A DNA stretch of 64,000 nt from Streptomyces sp. NBC_01446 (GTDB lineage Bacteria > Actinomycetota > Actinomycetes > Streptomycetales > Streptomycetaceae): NCBI RefSeq assembly GCF_026340095.1, contig NZ_JAPEPO010000001.1:3750501-3814500 (forward strand). Reading direction: 5' to 3'. Positions 34,972-42,955 of this stretch are shown here, in pieces (position 1 is the stretch's first letter; the number at the start of each line of letters is the position of its first letter). The notes under the pieces are model-generated. The model did no database searches. It was not told the DNA's origin and saw nothing but the letters and a program-made list of their open reading frames with translations. A program made the position numbers and the translations under genes.

Positions 34972-35436
34972 TCAGCCGGCGAGCAGCTGCTTCACGACGG
35001 CGGCCACGCGGCCGCCCTCCGCCAGGCCCGCGACCTTCGGGTTCACGATCTTCATGACCTGGCCCATGGCGCGCGGCCCCTCGGCGCCTGCCGACTTCGC
35101 CTCCTCGACCGCCTGGGCGACGATCTGGTGCAGCTCGTCGTCGGAGAGCTGCTTGGGCAGGTACTCGGCGAGCACCACACCCTCCGCCTTCTCCCGCTCG
35201 GCCTGCTCGGCGCGGCCGCCCTGCGCGAACGCCTCGGCGGCTTCGCGGCGCTTCTTCGCCTCGCGGGTGATCACCTTCTGCACCTCGTCGTCGGAGAGCT
35301 CGCGCGCCGTCTTGCCCGCGACCTCCTCCTTCGTGATGGCGGAGAGGGTGAGCCGGAGCGTCGAGGAGCGCAGCTCGTCACGCCCCCGGATCGCGGCGGT
35401 GAGGTCTTCCTGCAGCTTCGACTTGAGCGTGGTCAT
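34972..35436 (-). CDS. GatB/YqeY domain protein
   Basis: 154 residues from ATG 35436. KSKLQEDLTAAIRGRDELRS and the C-terminal GPRAMGQVMKIVNPKVAGLA mark the YqeY family, which resembles the tRNA-binding tail of GatB. The role is probably linked to tRNA or amidotransferase function but is not settled. The protein is nearly all helical. Confidence 0.9.
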   Translation of the reverse strand: MTTLKSKLQEDLTAAIRGRDELRSSTLRLTLSAITKEEVAGKTARELSDDEVQKVITREAKKRREAAEAFAQGGRAEQAEREKAEGVVLAEYLPKQLSDDELHQIVAQAVEEAKSAGAEGPRAMGQVMKIVNPKVAGLAEGGRVAAVVKQLLAG

Positions 35437-35512
35437 GCAGCGATTGTCGCAGGTGCGCAATGCCCTACGCCCCTTGATTTCCGGGACCTGCCGGGTCTGA
35501 CACGATGGGTGT

Positions 35513-36493
35513 ATGCGCGCGCGATACGGGATCCCCCTGAAAGTGACAGCAGGCATCACGGCGGCGGGCGCCGCCGGACTGGTCTACGCGGCGGGGATCG
35601 AACCCCGTTCGTTCCGCCTCCGACGGGTCACGGTCCCGGTGCTTCCCGCCGGGATGCGCCCGCTGCGCGTCCTCCAGGTGTCCGACATCCACATGGTCGG
35701 CGGCCAGCGCAAGAAGCAGCGCTGGCTGCGCTCCCTGGCCGGCCTGCGCCCCGACTTCGTGATCAACACGGGCGACAACCTGTCCGACCCGGAGGGCGTG
35801 CCGGAGGTCCTGGACGCGCTGGGCCCGCTGATGGAGTTCCCGGGGGCGTACGTCTTCGGCTCGAACGACTACTACGGCCCCAAGCTCCGCAACCCGGTCC
35901 GCTACCTCTTCGAGAAGGCCCGCGGCGCCCACGGCCTCAACGGCAATCCCCCCGCGGTCGGCGTCGTCCACAACCCGTGGGAGGACCTGCGCGACGGCTT
36001 CGACGCGGCGGGCTGGCTGAACCTCACCAATACGCGGGGCGCCCTCAAGATCGAGGGCATGGAGATCGGCTTCACGGGCCTGGACGACCCGCACATCAAG
36101 CGCGACCGGTACGCGCACGTGGCGGGCGGCCCGGACTCGGGCGCCGACTTCTCGATGGGCATCGTGCACGCGCCGTACCTGCGGTCCCTCGACGCGTTCA
36201 CCGCGGACGGCTACCCGCTGGTACTGGCGGGGCACACCCACGGCGGCCAGCTCTGCATCCCCTTCTACGGGGCGCTGATCACCAACTGCGACCTGGACAC
36301 GGACCGCGTGAAGGGCCTGTCGACCCACGAGGCCGAAGGCCACCGCTCCTACCTGCACGTCTCAGCGGGCTGCGGCGCCAACCGGTACACCCCGGTCCGC
36401 TTCGCCTGCCCCCCGGAGGCGACCCTCCTGACCCTGACCCCCAGGCCCGGAGAAAACCGGATTTCGTCTACGGCCGCCGGTCCGCTAAAGTAA
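35513..36493 (+). CDS. Metallophosphoesterase, membrane-anchored (YaeI/YkuE-like)
   Basis: 326 residues. A hydrophobic segment at residues 10-28 anchors it. Calcineurin-type motifs follow: VSDIHMVGG (metal I), NTGDNLS (II), FGSNDYYGP (III, GNxD with Asn-Asp), MGIVHAPY (IV) and LAGHTHGGQLCIP (V). The catalytic domain should face outward. Relatives act on lipid-linked phosphates such as UDP-diacylglucosamine or are of unknown use. Its end lies ~50 bases before tRNA-Pro. Confidence 0.9.
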   Translation: MRARYGIPLKVTAGITAAGAAGLVYAAGIEPRSFRLRRVTVPVLPAGMRPLRVLQVSDIHMVGGQRKKQRWLRSLAGLRPDFVINTGDNLSDPEGVPEVLDALGPLMEFPGAYVFGSNDYYGPKLRNPVRYLFEKARGAHGLNGNPPAVGVVHNPWEDLRDGFDAAGWLNLTNTRGALKIEGMEIGFTGLDDPHIKRDRYAHVAGGPDSGADFSMGIVHAPYLRSLDAFTADGYPLVLAGHTHGGQLCIPFYGALITNCDLDTDRVKGLSTHEAEGHRSYLHVSAGCGANRYTPVRFACPPEATLLTLTPRPGENRISSTAAGPLK

Positions 36494-36542
36494 TCGATGT
36501 CGCCACGACCTGCAGAACCGCAGGACAGTGGAGCAACGACAT

Positions 36543-36616
36543 CGGGGTGTAGCGCAGCTTGGCAGCGCGCTTCGTTCGGGACGAAGAGGTCGTGGGTTCA
36601 AATCCCGCCACCCCGA
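36543..36616 (+). tRNA. tRNA-Pro (CGG anticodon)
   Basis: Cloverleaf: acceptor CGGGGTG pairs with CACCCCG; D arm GCGC/GCGC; anticodon stem CTTCG/CGAAG with loop TTCGGGA (anticodon CGG at 36576-36578); T arm with GTTCAAATC. Discriminator A; CCA is not encoded. The 3' half is duplicated at 39602-39666, so this gene has served as an integration site. Confidence 0.95.
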
Positions 36617-36637
36617 CAGCTGAAACACCAGGTCAGA
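36573..36637 (+). repeat. attL-like copy: 3' half of tRNA-Pro plus downstream bases
   Basis: 65-bp segment from the anticodon stem to 21 bases past the tRNA. The same 65 bases recur at 39602-39666 with five mismatches, all transitions. This is the footprint left by tyrosine-recombinase elements that enter tRNA 3' ends. Confidence 0.75.
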
Positions 36638-36667
36638 CCCCCTGCACTCGTTTGAGTGCAGGGGGTC
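36637..36667 (+). terminator. 14-bp hairpin after tRNA-Pro
   Basis: GACCCCCTGCACTC pairs with GAGTGCAGGGGGTC around GTTT, followed by a T-rich run. Terminates the tRNA transcript. Confidence 0.8.
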
Positions 36668-36938
36668 TTCCTGTTTGTGCGGGCAGTCCTGGGAAAAAGC
36701 CGGGAGAAGATCTTGGAATTTCTCTCCCGAACGGGCTCTACGGACGCCCCCTGCGGCGGATCCCGTCACGCGGCGCGAGTGAACCTCGCAGGCGGGCGTC
36801 GCGCTCTTCGAGGCGGGCCGTCGGCGGCATAGGAATCATCGGTCAGGTTGCGCAGGCGAACGGCCAGTCTCGTACAACCCTTCAACCCCTTGAGTCGTCT
36901 ACGGCACCGTCCGGCACAGCTCCAAGGAGAAGATCGCC
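36668..36938. other. Spacer inside the islet, no gene seen
   Basis: From the tRNA terminator to the FG-GAP gene. No integrase fragment or other coding frame can be supported. It contains a promoter for the secreted protein by necessity. Confidence 0.4.
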
Positions 36939-38363
36939 ATGCCCCTGCCATTCCGCACGGCTGTCGCCGCCGCGACCGTAACCGCGCTGGCCGGTGGCCT
37001 GTTCACCGCTGTCACCGCGACACCGGCGTCCGCCGCCCCTGCCAAATACGCCGATGACTTCAATGGCGACGGACACCGGGATATCGCGATGGGCGCGCCG
37101 TACAAGTCCATCAACGGGGCGTCGGCTGCGGGCGGTGTGGTCGTGGCTCTCGGGTCAGCCACCGGCCTGACCACCAAGAAGGTCGTACTCACCCAGAGTT
37201 CCGCGGGGGTGCCGGGCACACCCGAAGAGGGTGACCACTTCGGCATGTCCATCGCCGGCGGCGACCTGGACTCGGACGGATACGCGGACCTGGTCGTGGG
37301 CGCCGACGGTGAGGATGTGGGCAGCTACGAAGGCCAAGGCAGCGTGACCATCCTCTGGGGCGGCGCCAAGCCGTTCACCACCAGCACCACGACCACGGTG
37401 GACAACCCACACCAGTGGCAGAGTCATGGCTTGGACGTGGCGGTGGGGGACTTCACCGGTGACAGCGGCGCGGACCTCGCCGTGATCGAGCCGGACGCGG
37501 TCGTCATATACAAGGGCGGCAACTCCCGGGAGAGCCAGACAACCCCCGCCTACACCATGACGGTCCCGGGTGCCCAGCTCCTCAATTGGGAGGCCGCCGT
37601 GGGCGATGTCAACGGAGACGGCAAGGATGACCTGGCCGTGACCGGCGACCCCGGCACCGGACGCCCGGGCACCGACATCTACACGGGCCAGGAAGGCCGT
37701 CCGAACCGGATACAGCGCGTGGACGACGGCAGCACCGCGGTCGCCCTCGGCGACATCGACGGAGACGGCTTCGACGACATGGCCACCTCCCTCACCTGGC
37801 CCGGCTCCTACTCCGTCGCTGACCCGAGCGACGGCTCCGGCTACGTGACCGTCCGGTACGGCAGCCGGACGGGCTTCGGCGACCCGACGACGCTGCATCA
37901 GAACAGCACCGGTGTGCCCGGTGCCGACGAGGACGGCGACAACTGGGGATGCTCGGTGGCGATCGGTGACATCACCGGCGACGGCAAGGCCGAACTGGTG
38001 GTCGGAGCCAACGGCGAATGGCTCGGCAACCTCAAGAACGCCGGCGACGTGACCGTGTTCCGCGGCTCCGCCTCCGGCGTCTCGCAGTCCGGAGTCGTGC
38101 GCTTTTCCCAGGACACCACCGGCGTTCCGGGCGCCGCCGAGACCGACGACCTCTTCGGCGCCCAGGTCCGGATCGCCGATTACAACAACAACGGCAAGGC
38201 CGACCTGGCGGTGACCGCCTCCTTCGAGAACAACCGCAGCGGAGGCCTGTGGACCCTGCCGGGCACTTCGTCTGGCCTCACCGGTGCCGGTTCCAAGTCC
38301 CTCAGCTCCACCGACTTCGGCCTCGCGAGCGGATCACGGCTCGGGGAGAGCCTGCTCGACTGA
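36939..38363 (+). CDS. Secreted FG-GAP / integrin-alpha-like repeat protein
   Basis: 474 residues, ATG 36939 with AAGGAGA upstream. A Sec signal peptide (residues 1-32, ending ASAAP) is followed by about seven blade-like repeats. Each has a calcium-binding loop of the DxNxDGxxD kind: DFNGDGHRDIAMGAP, DLDSDGYADLVVGAD, DVNGDGKDDLAVTGD, DIDGDGFDDMATS and DITGDGKAELVVGAN. This predicts a seven-bladed beta-propeller outside the cell, perhaps binding polymers or partner proteins. It sits within the repeat-bounded islet. Confidence 0.9.
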   Translation: MPLPFRTAVAAATVTALAGGLFTAVTATPASAAPAKYADDFNGDGHRDIAMGAPYKSINGASAAGGVVVALGSATGLTTKKVVLTQSSAGVPGTPEEGDHFGMSIAGGDLDSDGYADLVVGADGEDVGSYEGQGSVTILWGGAKPFTTSTTTTVDNPHQWQSHGLDVAVGDFTGDSGADLAVIEPDAVVIYKGGNSRESQTTPAYTMTVPGAQLLNWEAAVGDVNGDGKDDLAVTGDPGTGRPGTDIYTGQEGRPNRIQRVDDGSTAVALGDIDGDGFDDMATSLTWPGSYSVADPSDGSGYVTVRYGSRTGFGDPTTLHQNSTGVPGADEDGDNWGCSVAIGDITGDGKAELVVGANGEWLGNLKNAGDVTVFRGSASGVSQSGVVRFSQDTTGVPGAAETDDLFGAQVRIADYNNNGKADLAVTASFENNRSGGLWTLPGTSSGLTGAGSKSLSSTDFGLASGSRLGESLLD

Positions 38364-38548
38364 GCCGGGCGAGCGTCTCTGATCGGACGCGGGCCAGTGG
38401 GCTCCACGCGCTCCACGAGATGAAGGAAGCGGCTCGTCTCGATCGGTGAGTCCGCGGGAGCAGATGAGGGTGCGGGCTTGGGAGTTACGCGGTGTGCGGC
38501 CCCGGCACTTGACCGGGGCCGCACACCGCGCTCTCAGCAGGCAGACAG

Positions 38549-39151
38549 TCAGTAGCCGCCGCCACCGCCACCACCGCCACCGCCGCCACCGCCGTCGCCC
38601 CCACCGCCGCCGTAGCCGCCGCCACCGCCGTCGCCCCCACCGCCGCCGTAGCCGCCGCCACCGCCGTCGCCCCCACCGCCGCCGTAGCCGCCGCCACCGC
38701 CACCGCCGTAGCCACCGCCACCGCCACCGCCGTAGCCGCCGCCACCGTAGTCACCGCCGCCGTAGCCACCGCCGTAGCCACCGCGACCGTAGTCACCGCC
38801 GCCGTAGCCACCGCGACCGTAGTCGTTGTTGAAGTAGCCGCGACCGTAGTTGTTGTTGAAGTAGCCGCGACCGTAGTTGTTGTTGAAGTAGCCGCGACCG
38901 TAGTTGTTGTAGTTGTAGTTGTAGTAGCCGCGACCGTAGCCGTTGTACCTGTGACCGCTGTACCAGCAGTTGTCGTCGTTCCAGTTCCAGTGCCAGTTCC
39001 AGCCGCGGTTGTAGCAGTCCCGGTAGCCGGAGTTGTAGTGGTTCGAGCTCGAGGCCGAGGCTGTCCCGGCCGAGCCGATCGCGGCGCCACCTGCCATCAG
39101 AATTCCGGTGGCGGTCACCGCGACGATGCGCTTCACGCGAAGTGCTCGCAT
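38549..39151 (-). CDS. Secreted Gly/Tyr/Asn-rich repeat protein
   Basis: 200 residues from ATG 39151 (GGGAGAAACAGCTC before it). A signal peptide (residues 1-34, ending ASAS) precedes an aromatic part (HWNWNDDNCWYSGHRYNGYG), then YGRGYFNNN repeats, then GGYGGGGG repeats to a terminal GGY. Such composition is seen in structural or adhesive proteins (loricrin, glycine-rich wall proteins) and in proteins that phase-separate. Codon use in the tail comes from the tandem DNA repeats. Function unknown; an extracellular structural role is inferred. Confidence 0.75.
   Translation of the reverse strand: MRALRVKRIVAVTATGILMAGGAAIGSAGTASASSSNHYNSGYRDCYNRGWNWHWNWNDDNCWYSGHRYNGYGRGYYNYNYNNYGRGYFNNNYGRGYFNNNYGRGYFNNDYGRGGYGGGDYGRGGYGGGYGGGDYGGGGYGGGGGGGYGGGGGGGYGGGGGDGGGGGYGGGGGDGGGGGYGGGGGDGGGGGGGGGGGGGY
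38551..38920. repeat. Nested 36-bp and 24-bp tandem repeats coding Gly-rich tail
   Basis: Three copies of a 36-bp unit (GTAGCCGCCGCCACCGCCGT then CGCCCCCACCGCCGCC) occur from about 38612 to 38700. Three to four copies of a 24-bp unit (GTTGTTGAAGTAGCCGCGAC then CGTA) occur from about 38824 to 38910. Both periods keep the frame. Confidence 0.75.
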
Positions 39152-39601
39152 GAGCTGTTTCTCCCTTCCATCGTCTCGCGTACCCGAACGCGAGATGGAT
39201 GGCCGCGCACGCAAGAAGGACAGGGTGTGCGGTCGAAATGTCACCGCTCTGGAGATTGAGAAACGCGCCGTGGCCATCCACCGGCCCTGCGGGCCAAGTA
39301 CGGCTCCACGCGCGAACCCCGCAGCAGCAGTCGCGCTGCCCACCGCGAGAAGACTTCGCCGATGTGGCGCGTCCCGGGTTGCGGTCTCAGTAGTAAACGC
39401 TACTCCGTATCCGCTCCACGTCATCTTGGGGCGGGCACTCAACCCGGCAGACTCAGGTAGACCCACCAACCTTCGCCATGAGGGCCGAACGGGGGCCACA
39501 CAGTGAAGCCAGGCAGGGAGCATCCCGGACGCCAATCGAATTCCGCGGAGTGAACAAGCGGAGCACAGCCTGCCGACCGAGGTCACGTAAGGGGCTCATC
39601 G
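39152..39601. other. Spacer at the right end of the islet
   Basis: 450 bases with no supportable gene between the Gly-rich protein's start and the second tRNA-derived repeat. Less GC-rich than the flanks (for instance around 39370-39420). Confidence 0.4.
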
Positions 39602-39666
39602 CGTTCGGGACGAAGAGGTCGTGGGTTTGAATCCCGCCGCCCCGACAGCTGAAGCACCAAGTCAGA
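39602..39666 (+). repeat. attR-like copy of tRNA-Pro 3' half
   Basis: 60 of 65 bases match 36573-36637; all five differences are transitions, one at the CAAA/TGAA site of the T loop and one in the acceptor stem. There is no 5' half, so it cannot make a tRNA. Marks the right edge of a 3-kb islet. Confidence 0.75.
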
Positions 39667-39864
39667 GGCTCGCCCAACCCCTAGGCGATCTGTTGGCCGC
39701 CTGTTTTGCTTCGCGCATGATTACGGCGGTCTGCGTCTTCGTCGGCATGGTGATCGGGGCGCTGCTCGCGGCACGGCGAGCGCGGCGGACCGCTGCTCGG
39801 GCCGAGACAGGGGCGTGCAGGCCGAAGACACAAGGGGAAACACGGCAACCGGGGAGACTGGCAG
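39667..39864. other. Spacer before the HIT-like gene
   Basis: From 39718 a short hydrophobic frame (MITAVCVFVGMVIGALLAAR) is open but runs far into the next gene in another frame and lacks a ribosome site; it may be a fragment. Nothing else seen. Confidence 0.35.
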
Positions 39865-40326
39865 ATGGCAGGTATCGCGTGCATGGCATGCAGGTGCGTC
39901 CACGGGGACGAACCGCTTCCGGGTGGGACGCTTCTCAGGACAGCGAACTGGGTCGTGCAGCATTCGAAGGGCCCTCTGGGTCTGGGCAAGCTGGCGGTCA
40001 TGCCGATCAGGCACGTCCTGCATGTGTCCGACCTGACCGGCAGTGAATCCGCGGAGCTGGGCCCTCTGCTCCAGCGAACGAGCGCAGCGGTGACCGCCGC
40101 CATGAACCCTGAACAGGTCTATGTCTGCCTGTGGTCACACGCCGACGCTGTTCCCGGCCACCTTCACTTCGTGGTGCAGCCCGCGTGCCGATCGGACATG
40201 ACCAGGCACAACGCCTATGGACCGGTACTGCAGTTGGCCATGTTCGAGGCCGATCGGATGCCGGGCGAGGCTGCCGTCGAAGAGGTGTGTGCTCGTCTAC
40301 GGGCCGAGCTCGGCGCCCCCGGGTGA
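39865..40326 (+). CDS. HIT-like protein
   Basis: 153 residues from ATG 39865 (GGGGAGACTGGCAG before it). ACMACRCVHGDEP at the start holds Cys/His that may bind zinc, and PGHLHFVVQPACRSDM (near 105-120) matches the HxHxHxx line of HIT proteins with the last His replaced, so nucleotide hydrolase activity may be reduced or lost. Family members act on dinucleoside polyphosphates or AMP conjugates. It is convergent with the flavoprotein. Confidence 0.65.
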   Translation: MAGIACMACRCVHGDEPLPGGTLLRTANWVVQHSKGPLGLGKLAVMPIRHVLHVSDLTGSESAELGPLLQRTSAAVTAAMNPEQVYVCLWSHADAVPGHLHFVVQPACRSDMTRHNAYGPVLQLAMFEADRMPGEAAVEEVCARLRAELGAPG

Positions 40327-40366
40327 GGTTCGTGGTCCCGGCCCCTCCGTTGCACGGCTGCGCCGG

Positions 40367-40933
40367 TCACTGCCCGGCGGGTCGTCCGGGGGTGAGCAGT
40401 TCCAGCGCCTCCTCCCAGCGGAAGAGGGCGGCCTCTCCGTCGGCTTTCGGCCGGTGAGGTTCGTGCGTGCCGATCAGGATGCCCATGTCGCGCAACCGGT
40501 CCAGGCTCTGGCGGTACGCGGGGTGGGCGGCCTGGGCGGCGTTGAGGTACGGCAGGGCGGCGGTGGGGATGCCGAAGCCGTATGCCTCGCACAGGATGCC
40601 CAGCGCCAGGGTGTCGGAGATGCCGGCCGCCCACTTGTTGATCGTGTTGAAGGTGGCCGGTGCGACCGCGATCGCGTCGGCGGGCGGCAGTGGGCGCGGG
40701 TCACCGGGTGCGCGCCAGGCCGAACGTATGGGGTAGCCGGTCTGGGCCTCCATCGCCTCGGCGTCTATGAAGCCGAGGCCCTGCGGGGTGGCGACGACGC
40801 CCACGTCCCAGTTCGCCTCCTGGGCCGCCGTGATCAGCTTGCCGACCTCGCCCGCTATGCCGGACGCGCAGACAACGACGTACAGAAAAGGGTTCTTGGG
40901 CTGCTGGGCCGGCTGGTTTGCGTGGTCACTCAC
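40367..40933 (-). CDS. Flavoprotein of the HFCD (Dfp/UbiX/EpiD) family
   Basis: 188 residues. LYVVVCASGIAGEVGKLI (residues 17-34) is the FMN-binding beginning, VGVVATPQGLGFIDAEAM the second strand-loop, and VAPATFNTINKWAAGISDTL (near 93-112) the family's PxxANT-like motif. It could be a cysteine decarboxylase or related flavin enzyme. It lacks the longer CoaC fusion, and its substrate is unknown. A small membrane protein gene follows at lower coordinates on another transcript. Confidence 0.85.
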   Translation of the reverse strand: MSDHANQPAQQPKNPFLYVVVCASGIAGEVGKLITAAQEANWDVGVVATPQGLGFIDAEAMEAQTGYPIRSAWRAPGDPRPLPPADAIAVAPATFNTINKWAAGISDTLALGILCEAYGFGIPTAALPYLNAAQAAHPAYRQSLDRLRDMGILIGTHEPHRPKADGEAALFRWEEALELLTPGRPAGQ

Positions 40934-41130
40934 TCGGGGCCTCCCCGTTGGCAGCTGAAGCGGTGCCGTTCGGGCAGCGTACGGGGGTGGGCTTGGCGGC
41001 TTGGACCATCGCTGCGTGCATGCCGTCGGCTACGGCGCGGGCCGGGACGGGATGCGGGAGCTGCTCACCGCGATGCCGGGCCAGCGCCGGTCGGAGATCA
41101 GCCGGGGCCCCAGCGCTCCCCCCTCGACCT

Positions 41131-41562
41131 TCAGCACGCTGACCATCGGCGCCCGCCCGGCCGCCCCGGGCCATGTCCCGTCAACGCGGCGATCACCGCG
41201 TAGAGCGCCGAGGTCACGACCAGGCTCCCCACCATGACGAGGCCCACGCCGATCATGAAAAGGCCGCTCGCGTCGTCCGACCAGTCCACGTAGGCGGCCA
41301 CCGTGAGACCGGCCGTCGGGCCGAGCACCGCGGCTGCGGCGTAGCGCCGGGATGCCGCCCAGTACACCGGTGGCAGCAGGGTCAGTACGAGTCCGATTAC
41401 CTGCCACGCCTCGTACGGGCCGGTCGTCGAGCCGTCGGGGTGCACATCACGCTGCTGGTCCCAGCCCAGCCAGCCTGCCCACGCCGCCAGTGCCACCCCG
41501 GCCAGCGCGATGGTCGCCAGCAGGTGGAACGTTCGCTTCGGGAGTCGCTCATTCCTGTCCAT
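41131..41562 (-). CDS. Four-segment membrane protein, hypothetical
   Basis: 143 residues from ATG 41562; another ATG lies 21 bases upstream. Four hydrophobic segments (residues ~13-30, 52-72, 76-95, 102-128) with a basic C-terminus (HGPGRPGGRRWSAC). No family recognised. Confidence 0.6.
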   Translation of the reverse strand: MDRNERLPKRTFHLLATIALAGVALAAWAGWLGWDQQRDVHPDGSTTGPYEAWQVIGLVLTLLPPVYWAASRRYAAAAVLGPTAGLTVAAYVDWSDDASGLFMIGVGLVMVGSLVVTSALYAVIAALTGHGPGRPGGRRWSAC

Positions 41563-41670
41563 GGGCCCAGGGTTCCGGCTCACTCCATGACCGGCCAGAG
41601 CGCTGGTACTCAGCTGTGACCGAGTACGACCGGCACTCGCCCATCCCCTGAAGTCCTTCCCGATCAGCCC

Positions 41671-41719
41671 CTGTCAGGTGCTGTCAGGCCCTGTCAGCCT
41701 TCCGTCCGCCGTCTGTCAG
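41671..41719. promoter_or_regulatory. Four CTGTCAG boxes
   Basis: CTGTCAG occurs at 41671, 41681, 41691 and 41713 in the same orientation, spaced 10, 10 and 22 bases. The array precedes the ABC-transporter stub at ~41806, so it may be the operator of a lost or moved transporter operon. Confidence 0.5.
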
Positions 41720-41805
41720 CGGCTCTCGGCATCGCCGTAGTTACCGAGAACGACGATGCGGAACCACAGCGGAACCGGCAGCAAGACGGACGGGAAAGGG
41801 GGAGG

Positions 41806-41940
41806 TGAGGTCATACGCCATCCGGGCCGAAGGGCTCGTCAAGCGGTACGGGGACATGGTCGCCCTCGACGGGGTCGACCTGGAGGTGCTCGCCGGGAAG
41901 GTGATCGGCGTCCTCAGGCCGAACGGCGTCGGCCACTCGC
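41806..41940 (+). pseudogene. Truncated ABC transporter ATP-binding subunit (DrrA-like)
   Basis: About 45 residues survive: IRAEGLVKRYGDMVALDGVD, then LEVLAGKVIGVLRPNGVG. This is the N-terminus of a drug-exporter-type ATPase up to the Walker A, but the P-loop reads PNGVGHS instead of PNGAGKT and the frame then becomes Pro/Gly-rich noise before a new gene begins at 42057. It is the remnant of a deletion next to the rodlin region. Confidence 0.7.
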
Positions 41941-42056
41941 CCCGCGGCCCCGCGCCCGCCCCAGGACGGGCGATTCCGTACGACTTCGGTACGCCTCTCG
42001 GGTGGGCGGGCCGTCGCGCCCGTTTCCCCCGGCGCCCGTCGGCCGTTGCTGAAGGC

Positions 42057-42332
42057 ATGATCTCCACACGACGTGTTCTCGCCGCGGTCGCTCTGGCCGC
42101 CGGTGCCTCCGCTCTCGCCATGCCCGCGGCCGAGGCCGCTCCGGTCGGTCCCCTCGGCGGCATGAAGCCGATCAGCCTCGACGACATCGCCACCAGCGCC
42201 GTTCCGGCCGAGCACAAGGCCGAGATCCCCACGGTGAACGAGCAGCTCGGCGGCCTGAACCGGCTGAACGAACTGCATCAGGTCACCGACCTGGTGGCCC
42301 CGGTGACGGGAATCCTCCCCTCAGTCAGCTAG
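42057..42332 (+). CDS. Small secreted protein, 91 aa
   Basis: ATG 42057, GAAGG upstream. Signal peptide (MISTRRVLAAVALAAGASAL to AEAAP), then a ~60-residue mature part with repeated hydrophobic/charged pattern (LNELHQVTDLVAPVTGILPS). The VAPVTGILP-like ending resembles the TPVTDLL region of the secreted protein at 59669, suggesting a family of small surface proteins in this region. Function unknown. Confidence 0.7.
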   Translation: MISTRRVLAAVALAAGASALAMPAAEAAPVGPLGGMKPISLDDIATSAVPAEHKAEIPTVNEQLGGLNRLNELHQVTDLVAPVTGILPSVS

Positions 42333-42393
42333 GGACCGGACGGCTGCCGGACGGCTACCGGACGGCAGTCGGACAGCGAAGAACGGGCACGGA

Positions 42394-42430
42394 AAAGCGG
42401 GGGCAACCGGACACCGGTTGCCCCCGCTTT
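42394..42430. terminator. 17-bp perfect hairpin
   Basis: The arm 42394-42410 (AAAGCGGGGGCAACCGG) pairs fully with 42414-42430, loop ACA. Lies between convergent genes and serves the rodlin gene and the small secreted protein. Confidence 0.85.
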
Positions 42431-42438
42431 CGCGGCTA

Positions 42439-42846
42439 CTAGTTGTTGCTGGTGCCGTTGGCGGCGAGAACCGGGATGTCGTTCAGGATGTGCGAGAGCG
42501 GCTCGTCGCCCTTGGCCTGCGTGGAGTTCTCGACACACTGCTGGTTCTGCGGGGCCGACAGAACCGGGATGTCCTGGACGGCGATCGGCACGAGGCCGAC
42601 CAGCGAACCGACGTTGGCCTTGGCCGGCAGGCCGACGCAGGGCTTGTTCAGCGAGCCCTGGACGAGCCCGAGCTGCGGGCTCATGCTGCCGTACGTGGCG
42701 GAGTTGCCGAACGCCTGCTCGGCGTTGTTGCCGCTGTTCGACGTGGTGCCCGTGTCGTCCCCGAGAGCGAGGGCCTGGGGGGCGGCGACTGCCGACATAC
42801 CAGCGACGGAGGCAGCGATGGCCGCGGTTGCCCACAGCTTCTTCAT
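42439..42846 (-). CDS. Rodlin (third copy)
   Basis: 135 residues. Signal peptide MKKLWATAAIAASVAGMSAV ending ALA, mature ~107 residues. Rodlin hallmarks: FGNSATYGSMSPQLGLVQGS, LNKPCVGLPAKANVGSLVGL, QDIPVLSAPQNQQCVENSTQ and AKGDEPLSHIL, with the two conserved Cys. Rodlins organise chaplin amyloid fibrils into the rodlet layer of aerial hyphae and spores. S. coelicolor has two; this is an extra copy placed next to the LCP gene. Confidence 0.93.
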   Translation of the reverse strand: MKKLWATAAIAASVAGMSAVAAPQALALGDDTGTTSNSGNNAEQAFGNSATYGSMSPQLGLVQGSLNKPCVGLPAKANVGSLVGLVPIAVQDIPVLSAPQNQQCVENSTQAKGDEPLSHILNDIPVLAANGTSNN

Positions 42847-42955
42847 GGTGAATCCCTTCAATTGGCGGGCTCCGGTCACGGAGCCGCATGGTCATCAACT
42901 GGGCCGGGCTGATGCGGTTTCGCGGTGCAACCCGATTGGCCCAGCGCACTTGCGG

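Noticed and set aside
38551..38920. CRISPR-like appearance of the repeat array
   Set aside because: No unique spacers: the repeats are contiguous, in frame and encode the Gly-rich protein.
39602..39666. Second tRNA gene
   Set aside because: Only the 3' half is present; D arm and 5' acceptor strand are missing, so it is a recombination footprint.
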